Positions 32,826 to 46,466 of a stretch of DNA of 64,000 nucleotides are shown here, piece after piece. This DNA comes from Psococerastis gibbosa (taxonomy: Eukaryota > Arthropoda > Insecta > Psocodea > Psocidae): assembly GCA_963971405.1 (NCBI GenBank), contig OZ020487.1, positions 42,753,039 to 42,817,038 of the forward strand, read 5' to 3'. A program made the position numbers and the translations under genes. The notes under the pieces were generated by a model, which was not told where the DNA came from, searched no databases, and worked only from the letters and a program-made list of their open reading frames with translations. How positions within the stretch are numbered: the first letter of the stretch is position 1; each line of letters begins with the position of its first letter.

Positions 32826-35800
32826 ATGAATTTTGTAAAATTTCCAGCTGTGAGACATGGACTGAACTCACTAACTTCCGATATTACCAATGATTTTTTA
32901 ATGCAATGCCGAAGTAGAAGAGAATGCGCCAACTCAACGATAACCACGCTAAATGAGAAAAAAGCTCCTTGCATTAGTCATAATATCATTTTTATATTAA
33001 TTAATAAAAGTTTTATTGGCAGGAGTTGGGTTTTAAATTACGATTGCTTCAATAATAATAAGCGGATTTACTTAATGGCTCAATTTTAAAACGCGAATGT
33101 ACTCCCGGTCTCAAACAAAAGGTGTCTCAGCGTTGTTTTTGATTCATAGCGTATTCTTTCAACATTAACATAATCTGATACTCAAGTTAGGGCCAACAAA
33201 AATTGTCAAATGTGTCAGGAAATAAATTTATTTATGGCCTTCGGTTGCGCTATGGAAAAATGTGTCTACCCCATCGGAATAGGAAAATGCCAAAATATAA
33301 TTTCGAAAATATGTCTTTTAGCTTAGCACGGCAGTATTGGTCAGCTCTTACGTTATTGCGTTCACCTAATACACAAAGTAGACTATGCCGTTTTAGAAAG
33401 AAATAAAATTGTCTTTGATTTCATTATGAGCTCATTTTGGTCCTTTCCGCCCACTCTTACAATTAACCGATTTTAATGCATAATGTATGATATTATCATG
33501 ATGCCATAGCATACAGTTATAAGCATGATCCACTGAACCATCACTGTGTAAAATTTATCAGTTTAAGACAAAAAAAAAAAAGTTCTAAACCTTAATAATT
33601 TGACCCACTTATTAACATAGAAAAAAAAGTACCTAGCAGGAAGATAAGTGAACTGTTTTAGATGGCCCAGTGCGCTACGGATAACAGTTTGTTCAAAATA
33701 AATTAGAGTAAACAGGTTACACAAAGAAATGGTGATGGCTGTATGTCCTCATTCCTCTTTAAAAAAAAACGTACAAAAATATTTCAGGCCAATTTGATCA
33801 AACAATTTCTCCAGGGGGCACCATTGGGCCCTCGTGTTTGCAGTTTTACGAATCTTGAATTTTTAGAAATTAAACCTAACGTTACTGCTTCAAAATGATT
33901 AAAAATCAGGTTTAACATGTGTATTAGTTACTTATACTTGGAACCTGACTACATGGGCTATAATTTTTTTTTCGTATAAGTACCTATTGTACTATTGACA
34001 GATCCCCCATTCAAAATTCCTGGGCAAGGCATTGAATGTCTGCTTAATTGTATTCTACGGGGTAGTGGCTAGTTTATTCTAAGCTACTCAGAAGTCTCAT
34101 ACAATAATACTAAACTTGTTAAAAGTTAATACACCCTTCGGGTAATTGTTCATGGCTCAAATTTTATAGTTTCATTATATTATGCATTCGTTTACCGCAT
34201 TGGGTCATAACAATAATATTTTTTACAATTTCAGTAGTCCTATCCAATATTTTACTCAAAACTTTGGTCTTATGGTTTCTAAAATAAAATAGAAATAGCC
34301 GCAACTGAAATCTTTTGACGGTCCTATTCCACTTCGTCTCTCCACAGGTCCCATGGTGTTCCTTGCCGACTGAAGTTCTCCATTCTCGCTCTAAAATGAC
34401 AATCGAAGTATCTGAAACAAATGCAATTCCAGCATTATCAATGTCAGTATAGCCTATTCCAATGGCCGTAAGCATTATACATAATAGCAAAGTTTCAAAA
34501 AGTTCACCTTAATTGTTAGCGGCGTCATTATGATGTAGACCTATTTATAAGGTTGCAATAAAATTAGATAAATCAAATTTCACTCCTTTTTTACACTCAT
34601 AGCAAAAATACACTAGCCTAGAGAATTTCACCTTTTTCGAAGTACAGTACTGTTCGTTGTGAAAAAAAAGTAAGACAGCGTCTATGGAAATGGCATACTA
34701 GCCAATACTTTTTAATGTAATGACAATAAATACAGCCTTATTGGGATAATAGGGTGAGAGTAAGAATTTTGAATGTGTAAGCTTCTAAGCTATTATATCA
34801 ATGAAAATGCTAACATCGAAAATAGAACAAAATAATGGTGTAAGCAATTTATGAAGTTATACATAATAGCCACCTTATTAACTTTATGAAACTTAAATGT
34901 CACTCTTTTTATTTTGAAATACCTACTTTGGGCGGCCTATCTGAGGACTTGTTAATGCTACGCTCATCACTTACCCAGTAATGAATTCACTCTCTCGCTG
35001 GCAAGGTGGGGGCTCGGCTGTTAGAATTCCAATCTGGTCCCAAATTTTTCATAACTTCATTTCCCTAAATAACTTGTTTGTATGTTCGTAAGCTATCGCC
35101 CGAATAGGTAGTATTAATTCCTTCTGGTGATTCCTGCAAGGAAAAGATAAATAAATTAGGTATACCGAGCAGTTTTATTTAATAGTCTTTGTACAATAAT
35201 GTGCTTGATAATAATTATGATTACAATAATCAAATTAATTACGGTATTTACAATTAATAAACACGATCCCCCCCCCCCTAAAAATTGACGAGTTAAGTGT
35301 TAACACTAGATAGAATTATTAGGTTTCTTTGATGAATTTGCCCAAAATAAGAAAGTGCACGGAATTTCAACTAGATAAAATGAATAAGATTTTATTGATC
35401 AGTATATTCCAAAACATTTCAAATAACCCCTTGAAAACCAATCGATTTAAATGAACTTTTGCACCAATCATTCTGGAACCAATCCCAGCTTCGCCCATAC
35501 CTATCGATGCTTTCTTACTTCAGCCCATGTTTAAGGTGCTAAATAAAATAACAAAAGAGAACCGGGTGCTTTCCAATGCAAGGTTCTGGTTTTGATGAAA
35601 AAATAATTTGTTGAAGAAATTATGGATAATTCATCCCCACGTGACAGCCTACCCTGCCATTTTCATCACTGTGTATTACCATTACGTATTATTATATTGA
35701 TCTGCTCGTCTATGTAATATCGTGACTCAGTGATTTAGGGAAACGGAAAAATCGAGGCCACCGAAATTTATTGCAAATGCAACATTATTTAGCCTACCAT

Positions 35801-36028
35801 GGAACTACTCAAATTATTTATTACATTTACGGTACCGGCAGTATACTAATTGATGTATAAGAAAGCATGTACAGGTTCACTCGAACTTGTTCTAAGTGCA
35901 GAATGAAAAAAATGCCCGAAAGGGACTCGAAGTCTCGTTCTGGTAAGTAACCATGCAGCATGCGCATAATTATTACGAATGAACTAATCGGTCAGTCGAC
36001 CCCATGTTTACAGTTCCCAAACTTTTTT
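32826..36028. other. Insert interior, no convincing gene
   Basis: Frames of 60-110 residues (32826-33089, 33203-33406, 34164-34490 minus) show no domain I recognise. A partial, decayed family E segment may lie at about 35490-35700 (TATCGATGCTTTCTTACTTC, CATGTTTAAGGTGCTAAAT). A C-run sits at 35271. Confidence 0.35.
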
Positions 36029-36851
36029 GCTTTCCAATTTATACGGTAGTATAAGGAAAGCTTTGTGATGGTCGAAATTTTCGATTCCGAGATTTCAACG
36101 GATTTACACGTTTTGAGGTCCCAGGAACCCAAAACGGTGGTTTTTACGAAATGTTTGTCTGTCACTCTGTCTGTCTGTCTGTCTGTATGTCTGTTCATCG
36201 ATTTCCGGGCAAACGACTCAGTCGATTTTGATTAAATTTGGTATGTAGGTTTACAAAAATCATACCTCAGGACCATTTTTTTTATTTTGGGCCAACTCAA
36301 TTTCGGGGGGTTTTATTCTCAAAAAACTAAAAAAAAACGTCTAAAAACATTATTTCTCCAAAACGCTCCAACGATTTCTTTTAAATTCACATATGTTGTA
36401 GTCGTTAGTAATATTGACAAAATGCGGGGGGTCGCTTGCCCCTTGGTAGGTTGCTTCTGGGGGTAAAAAAATAAAAATAACTAAATTTTAATGAAAAATG
36501 ACTAAAAAATAATTTTCTGCGAAACCTTTCTATCGATGACTTCTACCTTCAGGCATGTTTTAGGTGTTAAATTGAGTAACGGAACCGGACAGGTTGCTTT
36601 CCCAAAAAACTATTTGGTTTTGTGCAAAAAATTATTTTTTTGAAAAAAATGAAAATTCGCGCTCAAATGCATTGCGTGTCCTGCCATTATTGCTCCTCCA
36701 GTGACGTCAGGTGGACAATGCCCCCCCCCCCCCCCGAGATATCGGAAATCTGACCATAGGTAAATTTTTTACCATGAAATTACTCATTTTCTCGATCTAC
36801 TAATGTTGTAAATTGGAAAGCATGTTCGAGTAAACTCGGACCGGTTCTTTT
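36029..36851 (+). repeat. Family E element, copy 2
   Basis: Begins GCTTTCCAATTTATACGG and ends TAAATTGGAAAGCATGTTCG...CGGACCGGTTC. It contains the CTGTCTGTCTG tract, GGGGGTCGCTTGCCCCTTGG, GCATGTTTTAGGTGTTAAATTGAG and a C-run after GTGACGTCAGGTGGAC. Unlike copies 1 and 3 it has no SINE immediately upstream. Confidence 0.65.
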
Positions 36852-37460
36852 AGGAAGCAATACTCCAGATTTCCCCTGATTTTGCAGTAATACACTGCTA
36901 TTGACTGCTTTACATCAAAATTTCCCCAGTTCCTTTATTGTAGTAGGGCCCTACAAAACTTGTTGTTATAAATGCTTTGAGCCCAATAATTTCGTACGGT
37001 AGTCAAAATGTTTCATACCGGTACCTGCTTGTATTTTTCTAACGATGGGATTTAGGAGGGTTCTGGGAGTTTATACCCCCCCCCCCCCAAAAAAAATGCG
37101 GCATAGATATAATTTACAAATAATTCATACATTCATACGAAAAATTAGTGCTTCTGGGCAATGTAAAATATAAATTTGTCTGCTACACAAAATTACGCAA
37201 ATCCCCACTACGGCATTGTTTTAAATCCCCCAGAGGAGACCCCCCCCCCCCCCCCGAGCTTTATGAATACGATTAGTCTGTAGAATCTAAAAGTGTTTTG
37301 TTCTCAAAATACCTATGCCTCATTATTTCACACTTACATTTTTAAATAAAAGCCCCTATTTAGAACATTTTAATAAGTCTTCATCTGTAAAATCTAAACT
37401 TCAAATGTGCAAACGAACTGTTCTGCTTCAGGACTATTATATACACATATATATATATAT

Positions 37461-37560
37461 TTTTTTTTTTTACAAAAAGGTTAAATCGCGTACAAAAAAT
37501 TTAATGAATGTATCCGATTAACCTCTTCAATCGTCTAAGTCACCTGAAGCCACCGAAGTC
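37461..37560 (-). repeat. SINE family B, internally deleted copy
   Basis: T-run, AAAGGTTAAATCGCGTACAAAAAATTTAATGAATGTATCCGATTAACCTCTTCAATCG, then a jump to GCCACCGAAGTCG. C-rich MITE-like runs precede it (37073-37090, 37242-37256). Confidence 0.5.
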
Positions 37561-38671
37561 GCTTATTATAACATTGTTTTATCATAACCCTTCGTCACTC
37601 AAATCTAAACTGCTCTCAAAATGTGTTAGCTCCCACTATTTCAGGTCTATTTTAAAAAAGTCAGCATCTGAAATACCCCACTGTTCCAATGTTCCATATA
37701 GTAATAATATATTTAGCAAACAAATCACAGGGGCGTACCCTGGACTCCGTGCTTGGAGTCATTTCTATAAGACTTTTCATGGAATGTTCATTTTTCAACT
37801 TGTGTAGGTGCGCCTATACACACAATTGTATGTTGGGGGGTGCCTTAATAGGAAATTACACTCACCGTCACCCCCGTCTTACCGAGCTGATAACCTCCCC
37901 TGAAAAATTTTCTCTGGACCCCGTCCCCCGTTCCAACGAGCCTTAATGGTGCCCTTGCCCCTAGCCTGAGAACTGTCTACACCCTTGACGTCTCGGACTC
38001 CCCCGTGCGCCTGGTCCCTCCTCTGAATCAGCTATTTAGTTATTAGTTTATAACTTGCCTACGGTTCCTTGATCTGTAAAAACGGTCCTTGCTCAAAAGA
38101 AGGTGGGTAGTGGACACTAATTTGGTCTATGGGTCTGGGGTGTGTGCGAAATATATATTTTCGGTTCTACACGCCTTCGGCTTCCCCCCCCCCCCCAATG
38201 GAGCTGGGGCAAGTTGGACCGTGCCCCCCCCCTATTAACGCCCCTGCTACTGCTACTACACGCCATTTCAACAAACATAATTTCAAATTTCGATAAAGGC
38301 TGGGACAGTACTACGAACTACGATATATTATAGTGTAGAAACGAAGAAGCCTGAAACAAGGGCCAAGGTGACCCTCCTTTTTGTCAAACACCCCTGGTAG
38401 TGGTATATACAATCTTGTCTACTTGTACTGCTGTGTTGCCAAGCTGGATAACGGTAAACAATTAGTACAATGGTCTTGACCTGCGTTGCGGCGTTGCCAC
38501 GCTTCCAAATTTCATTTACCTACCAAGTACCAACTACCAACATCAGTTTCTAGTTTCAACTTTTGGATTTTGAACCGAAATGAATTTGTTAAACGTGGTT
38601 CATAACATTTCTCAAATGGAAATGCAATTACATATTATATTGCAGTATTAAATGGTGTATTATAACACTGA
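37561..38671. other. Insert interior, C-rich and A+T-rich patches, no gene
   Basis: Words such as CAGGGGCGTACCCTGGACTCC (37728) and a C-run at 38184 suggest further G/C-run MITE remnants without definable ends. No coding evidence. Confidence 0.35.
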
Positions 38672-39549
38672 CATTAAACCATTGGCGTAAATAGGGGGTC
38701 CTGGGGGGGGGCTTAGCCCCCCCAGGTCCACCCGTAGCCCCCCCCCCCCGGATTTCTGGTGGCAAAGACTTTATGGAGGCTAAAGGTATAGTATCCACAA
38801 TAATGAAAGGGAAATTAATTCTTAATATGCTTATTTTAAATGAAAAAAATCAACATATTGACCAAGTACTTTCACAAAAAATATATTACTCAAAATGCTT
38901 AAAACCCCACTATTTCAGAGCTATTTTTTCCAAATTTTTTCTGCGAGGGAGACCCCCGGGCCCCCCATAATGGTAGGTTTATTCGTCGTTATAATAGCTT
39001 AATAATATTGCTTGCAAACATTGGCGTAAATAGGGGGTCCTGGGCTAAGCCCCCCCCCCCACTTCCCAGGATTTCTGGTGACAAAGACGTCATGGGGGTG
39101 AAAGGCCAATACAACCCACAATAACAATTGGGAAATTAATTCTTGGTACCATATGCTTATTTCACAAAGACGTCATGAAAAAAATCAACATATTGACCAA
39201 GTACTTTCAAAATAATATATTACTCAAAATGCTTAAAACCCCAATTTTTCAGACCAATTTTTCAAACTTCTTCTTCGGGGGAGACGCCCAGGCCCCCCTC
39301 AGTGGTAGGTTTATTCGTCTGCAAAATTTCAACTGTACTGCTTGCAAAATGCGTAAAACCTCCCTAATTTGGGCCTATTCATCAATTTTTTTTTCTCCGG
39401 GGGAGACCCCCGGGCTCCCCTTCCTCCAGGATAGAATATGCGTAAAACCTCACTAATATGGGCCCATTTATCGATTTTTTTCTCCGGTCTTGGGGTCCTA
39501 AAGCCCCCCCCCCCCAGAAATTTTGGGAATTTACGCCAATGCATTAAAT
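38672..39549. mobile_element. hAT-like MITE with nested internal copy
   Basis: Element 38680-39541 has ends CATTGGCGTAAATAGGGGG and, inverted, CATTGGCGTAAATTCCC. Flanks CATTAAAC (38672-38679) and CATTAAAT (39542-39549) are an 8-bp duplication with one change. A second left-end-like sequence (CATTGGCGTAAATAGGGGGTCCTGG) starts at 39019, so copies are nested or partly duplicated. The interior repeats AATGCGTAAAACC and CCGGGGGAGACCCCCGGG. An unoccupied homologous site is at 62455-62505. Confidence 0.75.
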
Positions 39550-39689
39550 TAACTTTGGTTGAAGAGGAAACCGTTATTTATTTATTTTATTTATTTAACC
39601 TCCACGTAATAACGGAACTGCTATTAAATTGGAAGGTGTAAATTAAACAACCTTACTTTTTAACCGCCTAATAAATACAATAGGTACTA

Positions 39690-40130
39690 AAAGACCGTAG
39701 GCAGGGTGGGGGGGGGGCTTATGGGGCTGCAGCCACCGTAGGAGACACCACCACCCCCATTTACAGCAATATAAATATATAAGCATTCCCTTTTTAGCTT
39801 TGAGCTTTGTAAAATCTAGAGCTATACTTTACTGTTATTAAAAAAAAAAAAACACTATGTTGCAATTATACGTATTTTCCCTATTTTTCAAAAAAAATCT
39901 CTATATATTCATAATATATTCATTGCCTGTAAAATATAAAACGTATTGCTCTCAATTGCGTAAAACCCCAAAATGTTTCAGACGGGGGAGAGACCCGCCT
40001 CCCCCCCCCCCCCCCTCCTGTTCGCAATTACGTATATTATTTGCCTGCAATATCTCAAAGTTACTGCCATCACAATGCGTAAAATCAAAATATTTCTGTT
40101 CTGCACCGCCCCCGTTTTATGAGGTCTGGG
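39690..40130. repeat. G/C-run MITE relative, ends unclear
   Basis: GACCGTAGGCAGGG next to a G-run, GGGGCTGCAGCC, then TGCGTAAAACCCC and a C-run at 40001: the same interior order as 7052-7540. No target duplication found. Confidence 0.5.
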
Positions 40131-40574
40131 ACTACCTCTGCTGAAATAGGCTCATAAATCCCATTAAAATTTGTTAAAATTAAAATGGTTTGTATGTAAG
40201 CCCAAGTCCATCATATATCGAGGCGTTACGAGTATTTAGGACAGGTAAGAAAAGGTAGGGTCGGTTGGATTTGTTCTTATGTAGACCTAAATGCTGTACG
40301 ATGCTGAATATGAAATGAATGGATTCGGGCCATGCTGGGCACCGCCTATTAAATCCCTTTTGAAAAAGGGCACCGGCTCCAAAAAAATCTTGAGAACCAC
40401 TGCTATAGTATGTAGTGAAATGTCGCACATTTGGAAAGTTGAATCCTATCTGGCTTATGTACCGTACAACAAACAAATTTGGGGGGGGGGGGGGATGGGA
40501 CGATTGCATATTCTAGAGCGGGTAGATCAATACATTAAAACACAATAATAATGGCAGGGTATGCCATGTATTAA

Positions 40575-40935
40575 GGCATAAATTATCATTTTCTTCGAAA
40601 AATAATTTTTGTACAAAACCAAATCATTGTGAAAGCTATTTTGGGGTTTATTACCCTATAACTATAACTATAACAATAACATAAAACATACCTGAAGTAA
40701 GAAAGCATCGACAGAAAGGTTCCATAGAAAGGTTATTTTTTAGTACTATTTCGTAAAAATTGAGTCTTTCTTTTTTTACCCCCAGAACCAAGCTATCAAG
40801 GGGAAAGCAAACTTTTGCCTTTTGTTACCATAAATGACGACTAGGCTACAATATAATTTTGTGAATTTATAGAAAATCGTTGGAGCCGTTTTCGAGAAAA
40901 CAATTTTTAGCCGTTTTTTTTTTTTTAGTTTTTTG
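40575..40935 (-). repeat. Family E fragment, inverted
   Basis: On the minus strand it reads family E landmarks in order: AAAACGGCT-type sequence, ACGATTTTCTATAAATTCAC, GGGGGTAAAAAAAG, ACCTTTCTATGGAACC, CTTACTTCAGGTATG, then TTTGGTTTTGTAC. It is more divergent than the three full copies. Confidence 0.5.
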
Positions 40936-41083
40936 AGAGTGACACCCCCAAAATAACCGGTACGTGTTGATTAAGTTTGATTGTATAATTTAACAGAAAT
41001 ACACGTTTATTTATTTAGATTAATTAATAATTAATGGGACAATTTTCGTAGATATTCTTATGATTACAATTGTTTAATGACCT

Positions 41084-41265
41084 CTTGGATAACTTATAAT
41101 AATAATAATTTATGTATGCATTTATCAAAAGGCATTACAAATTATACTGAAACCAAAGCCAAAAAGACGCGTTGGGATCACCACACAATTTACTGTAGGC
41201 CAAGTAGATTTATTTGTTCGTGCCACTTACATTACTTTTATACTGTACCTTTGAGTAGACTTCAT
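41084..41265 (-). repeat. LINE 3' tail copy
   Basis: Matches 25090-25260: AATTATACTGAA, AAAGCCAAAAAG, GCGTTGGGATCACCACACAATTT, TGAGTAGACTT, with a TAATAATAAT microsatellite at the 3' terminus. It is almost wholly non-coding and heavily 5'-truncated. Confidence 0.6.
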
Positions 41266-41771
41266 GGCCGTGCCCATTAAGTAAAATTAATAAATTAAGT
41301 AAAAAAAATTTAGAACCCCCCCCCCCCACCGAAATGTAATGGCTTGATACTAGATAGAATCGGATTATGAGAGGAAAAATAAAAACTACTATGTAATATC
41401 CAATAGCCCCCCCCCCCCCCCCCGAAACAAATCCTCGCTACGGCCTTGTGGACAAGTAACAGTTTCTTAAACTGATGACAAGTTGTAATGTGGAAATGTA
41501 GTGTTTATATGCAAGATTTTCCTGTTTTTTCAAGTGGCGTTGGCTGAAAAAGAAGATTTTTTAAATTTTTCCAACTACATAGGGCGCATACCCGAAAATT
41601 AAGCTGGAGTTGCAGTTTGTACTTATTTCTGAAGGACTAGATGTAGGCTAATAAATGTACCAACCACGTTTGTTAGTATTTTTTTATTGGCGTTTTTTTC
41701 CATTTGGCGGTGGTTTGTTCTCAGAGATGTAAATAAAAATATTATGACTAAATAAATAAATAAGTAAATAA

Positions 41772-41974
41772 TGCCTTTTTTTTCTATAACTAAGCCAACC
41801 TAGTGGAGTTAGGGCTTTTATAAAGCCCTCTCTTACACCCAACTAGGGAAGCCCGGGACCGCCTGCTTTACATGCCCTCCAAAGCATGGCCAGAAAATGT
41901 AGCCAGTGTAGGACTCGAACCAACAACCTTTCGGGTGAAAGCCAGAGTCCGTTCCACTACTCTACATGTCCTAA
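41772..41974 (-). repeat. SINE family A copy, minus orientation
   Basis: Reverse of family A: GGGCTTTTATAAAGCCC, GGGACCGCCTGCTTTACATGCCCTCC, GGACTCGAACCAACAACCTTTCGGGTGAAAG and ACTACTCTACATGTCC. Translated frames through it spell GLEPTTFRVK, a known artefact of tRNA-like SINE heads. Confidence 0.7.
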
Positions 41975-42179
41975 ATGGGGTTGGAGGCCATTTTCAAAGG
42001 ATTTATGGGACTTTTTGCTATCAAACTAAATTGACCCCTCCTTATCAAACAAGACAGCGTTAGCATCAATACCATTCTAATTGCGCAATCGGGGGCCACA
42101 ATCATTTGTCTTTAAAACTTAAAATCTGACCTGGTGACGGACAGATTAGGAATCGACAGGGTCGGATTAGTAAAAAACA

Positions 42180-42806
42180 CAAGACAAAGACATAAGAAAG
42201 TGAGGGGAAAGGGGGGGGGGGGCTGTGATGACTACAATCCTATCTAGTGTAAAATGGTCTTTTGGTATCCAATGTATTCTCTATATAAAGTTTATTATGG
42301 TGTTACTCCAATATATTGCATAATAGCGGAGGCACATCAAACGTCAATTTATTGACGGACTTAGCTTTGGTGCAGACACAGGCAGATAATATTTTGTGGA
42401 TATGCGGACTAAATCGTTGTGTTATTACTACGACGGTTTAGATTGTATATAGAAATACTATTGAATTTAACCCCCGGGGGAAAAATTGGAAACTATAAGC
42501 TAGTGCAAAATAGTGGGGTTTTACGCATTTTAACAGTAGTAGAGTATACGAGTAGATTTTAAAAAGCTTACGAAGGAATGGTTATTCATATTGATGCAGA
42601 CAGAGGGGCCAGGGGGTCCACCCAGGGGGAAATATTTTGAAAAATAGGTTCGAAATATTGAGATTTTACGATTTTAACAGTAGTAAGCTTATAATTTGCA
42701 GAGGAAGACATATTCATATCACTGTAGGCCTACTAGATTTATTTAATTCTCAACTTTTAATTTCGGAAAGGGGGGGCTGCAGCCTGCCCCCTTGCCTACG
42801 GCCTTG
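42180..42806 (-). mobile_element. G/C-run MITE, inverted relative of 7052-7540
   Basis: On the minus strand the right edge reads CAAGGCCGTAGGCAAGGGGG, and the interior mirrors 7140-7500 (GGTGTTACTC, CATCAAACG, TAGCTTTGGTGC, GCGGACTAAA, CCCCCGGGGG, GTTTTACGCA). The left limit and target duplication were not found. The element contains extra material near 42600. Confidence 0.55.
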
Positions 42807-43770
42807 GTGTAGTCAATCGTTTGGATACAAAGGCAACATATTTCTGGGAACATGGGGAAATTCAAATGCTCCAGCTGGTTCCTTTTTCATGTTTCTATAT
42901 ATTCACATACCGTATGTACCATGCGTAATGAATAATGAAAATGTGAATGTGACCCACAGACCAAAGTACGGTACCTTATATCGTATTTGGCAAGCATCCA
43001 TGTATTTGTATTAATTAATATAAAGTTATATTTCAATCAATAAAGAAATTATGGGCGGCCCATTGGCTTTATTTTATCTAGTTTGACCACTGCATGGTCT
43101 GCAACCTGCATGACAGGTGTGTATTATATGAGTTCTTACTTCTTTGGTCAAGACTCAAGGCTTACCTATGGTGGGTGGCCTACAGGGCTACAGAAGACAA
43201 ATAAAAGAAAATTTCGTAGCTATCCTTGTTCGTCCGTGGGACTGTGACTATACAGAGTTTTACTGTGACTACAGAATTTTACTGTGACTGTGACTACGTA
43301 TTTTACGTGTAGTATGTAGAACAGGATATTTATAATAAAAAAATGATCAAAAACTTACCTTTATTTATGCCAACGAAGAACGAACAACTTTCCCATTATA
43401 TCCATAGCGTAATAATTGTCCTGAAAGAACACATCACACACTCACGGCTATAGATAATCGTTAGACGTTAATAATAATACTATAAAAATAAATGCGATGC
43501 GAAATTGCGGACTGTGAAGGTGGCGCGTCTTGAAAAGTTGAAAATCAGCCATCAGGCATCAGGAGGGTAAAATTAGAGCCTGGAGGCTGGAGGGAATAGG
43601 GATTGCCGCATTCCTAAGCTCAAGGCTAAGCCAACACCCTATAATGGAAACAATATACCCCTAGTTTTTACTTTTTACCTGAATTGGCTGGTGCGTGCCT
43701 GCGTGGTGGGTTTGCACTTTGCACCGTATGTGTATAGGCCTACGCTTAATTAACGCTATGGCCTACGTGA
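42807..43770. other. Insert interior, no gene seen
   Basis: A+T-rich, with a short local repeat ACTGTGACTA(C)AGA at 43246-43296. No frame with a recognisable motif. Confidence 0.4.
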
Positions 43771-44077
43771 CATAGCATCAGGCGCGGATCTACGGGGGGG
43801 GGGGCTATGGGGGCTATTGCCCCCCCCATTAGGGTCCTCAAAATGCGTAAAACTTCACTATTTCAGTCCTATTTTTCCCCAATTTTCTCCCGGGGGAGAC
43901 CCCCCGGCCCCCCTTGTGCCCTATTGTATTAATTACCTATAATATAGAACCCTCATTGCTCTGAAAATGCGTTAAACCCCAACATTTCAGCCCTATTTTC
44001 CAAAAACAAATTCGAAATTTAATCTCACTTCTCAGCCCCCTCCTTGGTCTCATTCTAGATCCGCGCCTGCATAGCAT
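43771..44077. mobile_element. hAT-like MITE with perfect 8-bp TSD
   Basis: Element 43779-44069 between CATAGCAT direct repeats (43771-43778, 44070-44077). Ends are CAGGCGCGGATCTA and its exact inverse TAGATCCGCGCCTG. The interior has G and C runs, AATGCGTAAAAC and CCCGGGGGAGACCCCCCGG. Perfect flanks and ends suggest a recent insertion. Confidence 0.88.
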
Positions 44078-46439
44078 TGCATATAATATTATGTAGGCTA
44101 ACTAGACGAGTTGGCGGAGCTGCCCATAAAAATTTAGTCATTTTTACAGGAGCCATCATATTATTATATTGTCAGTTTAACTGTCTAGTCTTAAATTATA
44201 TTTGCCAATTCTGGCATAAAGACTAAATTTATAGCGTATTCAATTTAATTATGGTGTAATTAACACTGTAGGTTCACACAAAAAACAACCCAATGGGGAC
44301 TGCGACTGATCCCTCATGACCACTGCCTTATTGGGGATGTTGCAGTCAGCAACATGACCAACCGCCGCGTTCTTCCCCTGACTACCAATGAACCCAATTT
44401 AAAGTTCGCTGGACTCAGGCTGGGCAAGTTTTGACCTTTGACCTTCCGTATCATAGAGCTAGTCATCCACTCATCCAATTCTCTGGCAAATGGATTACTC
44501 CTGACCAGGCAATCGAACGGTGCTACAATATAGGTCAATAGAATGGATTGCTAAAAGCAAATTTTCATTATATTTCCTGTTGACATGACAAAAGAGAATA
44601 CTACATGACGTATTAAAGTCGGTCCATACTGTACATAAAAGCCTGACGATCAGGGTTGATGTTCAGGCCTATCATTACCACGACAGATTCAAATTGAGGC
44701 CAGCCCTTGACTGCTGTAGGCCAAACCTCGAAACTAACAAAAACTTGTATATGCAAAATGATAACATACTCTCTTATGGCATATTGTACTAGGCCTAAGA
44801 AAAGCGTCGGGAACCTTTAATGAAACAATCTGCACACGGCTTACACCCAAAAGTCCAAGAATTTATTGATTTTGACTAATCACTTTTAAGGCTTAGCTAA
44901 TCCAAAAGAAATTGGCTATGCTGCGTGCCCAAGCTAGAAATCAAAACATGGAAGAATTAGCCGAAATGCAATAATAATGTTATTTTCTAGTGTAGTTTTA
45001 ACTATTTTACTCATTTCAATTTCCTGTACTTACATAGTTCTCTTTAAAGAGTTTCACGATGTTTAATATTTATGTGATTATTTTAAAGGGATTAAATCAA
45101 ATTAACTAGTACCATTTAAATGAGCGCAAGCAAAATTTAAAAAGGGCGCGATTCTGGGAAATCATAATGCGCATGCTCCGTGATAGAAATGCCTGTGACA
45201 CTTGTACATTGCTTGCAGAACCATAATTTTGCAGTATTACCTTACACAGGCAATTATAACTCCTGGAGAAGTCGAGTTATATATTCATGTTGAACTTGGC
45301 TTTACTTTTGCAATGTTATTATAGTTTATAGGTTATGATTATTAACCTCGTATTGATGTTAAGCGAAACCTTAAAATTATCGGTGCATTTAGGACAATAT
45401 TATTACCATAATTTTATACTCCAACGAACAATTTGACCTAATCTGACAGCAATGTGTTCACTGTGTTCGACCGATTTCGATCGATTGCGCGAAAGTCTGG
45501 GTAGGCTATATTATTGTTAAAAACTCTTAAGATATTATGCTCATAAAATATATTTTTACTTTACTTTACTATGAAATTATTATACTTATTACTTACCGGG
45601 TTACCTACCTATATATTTTATGTAGTTCAATGCAATGAGCCAACTTCAATGGGTCAATAACACCGCCCAATAGGAACGGTATTTTTTAACAGCCTATTTA
45701 TTAATAAGTAGGCCTAATTATTTAAAAATGTATGTCTCCAATCAAGCTTGATGATGTATCGGAAATGTGCGATATACTCAATTAATGAGTTGATTAATAT
45801 TCTAAGTCTCATCTTAAAAGTAGTCCATATAATAGGCTATATGCTATACAGTATGCATACTGTATGTATATAATATGTTGTAGACTAAATATTTCATTTC
45901 TTTTAATGAAAGTGTACTAGAAGGTTGCATGCGTTTTATATTACTTTACGGCTCATATTGTACCCCCCCCCCCCCTATTACACACTCGAATGTGGTTCTG
46001 CAATAAATTAATCTAATAATAAACACGAGTCTAAAAAACATTGGAAAAAATTGGAAAGAAATACTGCACCATATACATTCAGATGTACATCATATGTATG
46101 CTGTAAATGCCTCAACATAAACAGTCCTAACATGGTTCGAATATAAATATTATAGAGTGTGTAATCAGGGCATATACAACCTTTTTATTTGTCACTAAAA
46201 ATTAGCTTATTACCTGCAGCAATAGGCTAAAATATGTAATTGAAAATCCAATTATGATGATAGGCTAGTAATTTATATTAAAGAAATTTACTTCAACCTG
46301 GAACAGAACCTTTGACTCACTGGTCCATGCACATAACTCGGTTCTCTACCGATTGGACTAGGTACTGGTAAAAATTGACAGTTACAGATGACAGCATGAG
46401 AGCGTTTTGCTATGATCAAAATAGGTTCCTTTAAAGCCA
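44078..46439. other. Insert interior, no gene seen
   Basis: A+T-rich with scattered TAGGCCTA words and a C-run at 45963-45975. The minus frame 44314-44538 and others show no motif. No transposase candidate. Confidence 0.4.
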
Positions 46440-46466
46440 GAGGAAAGTTAAAAATAATCTGAAAAC

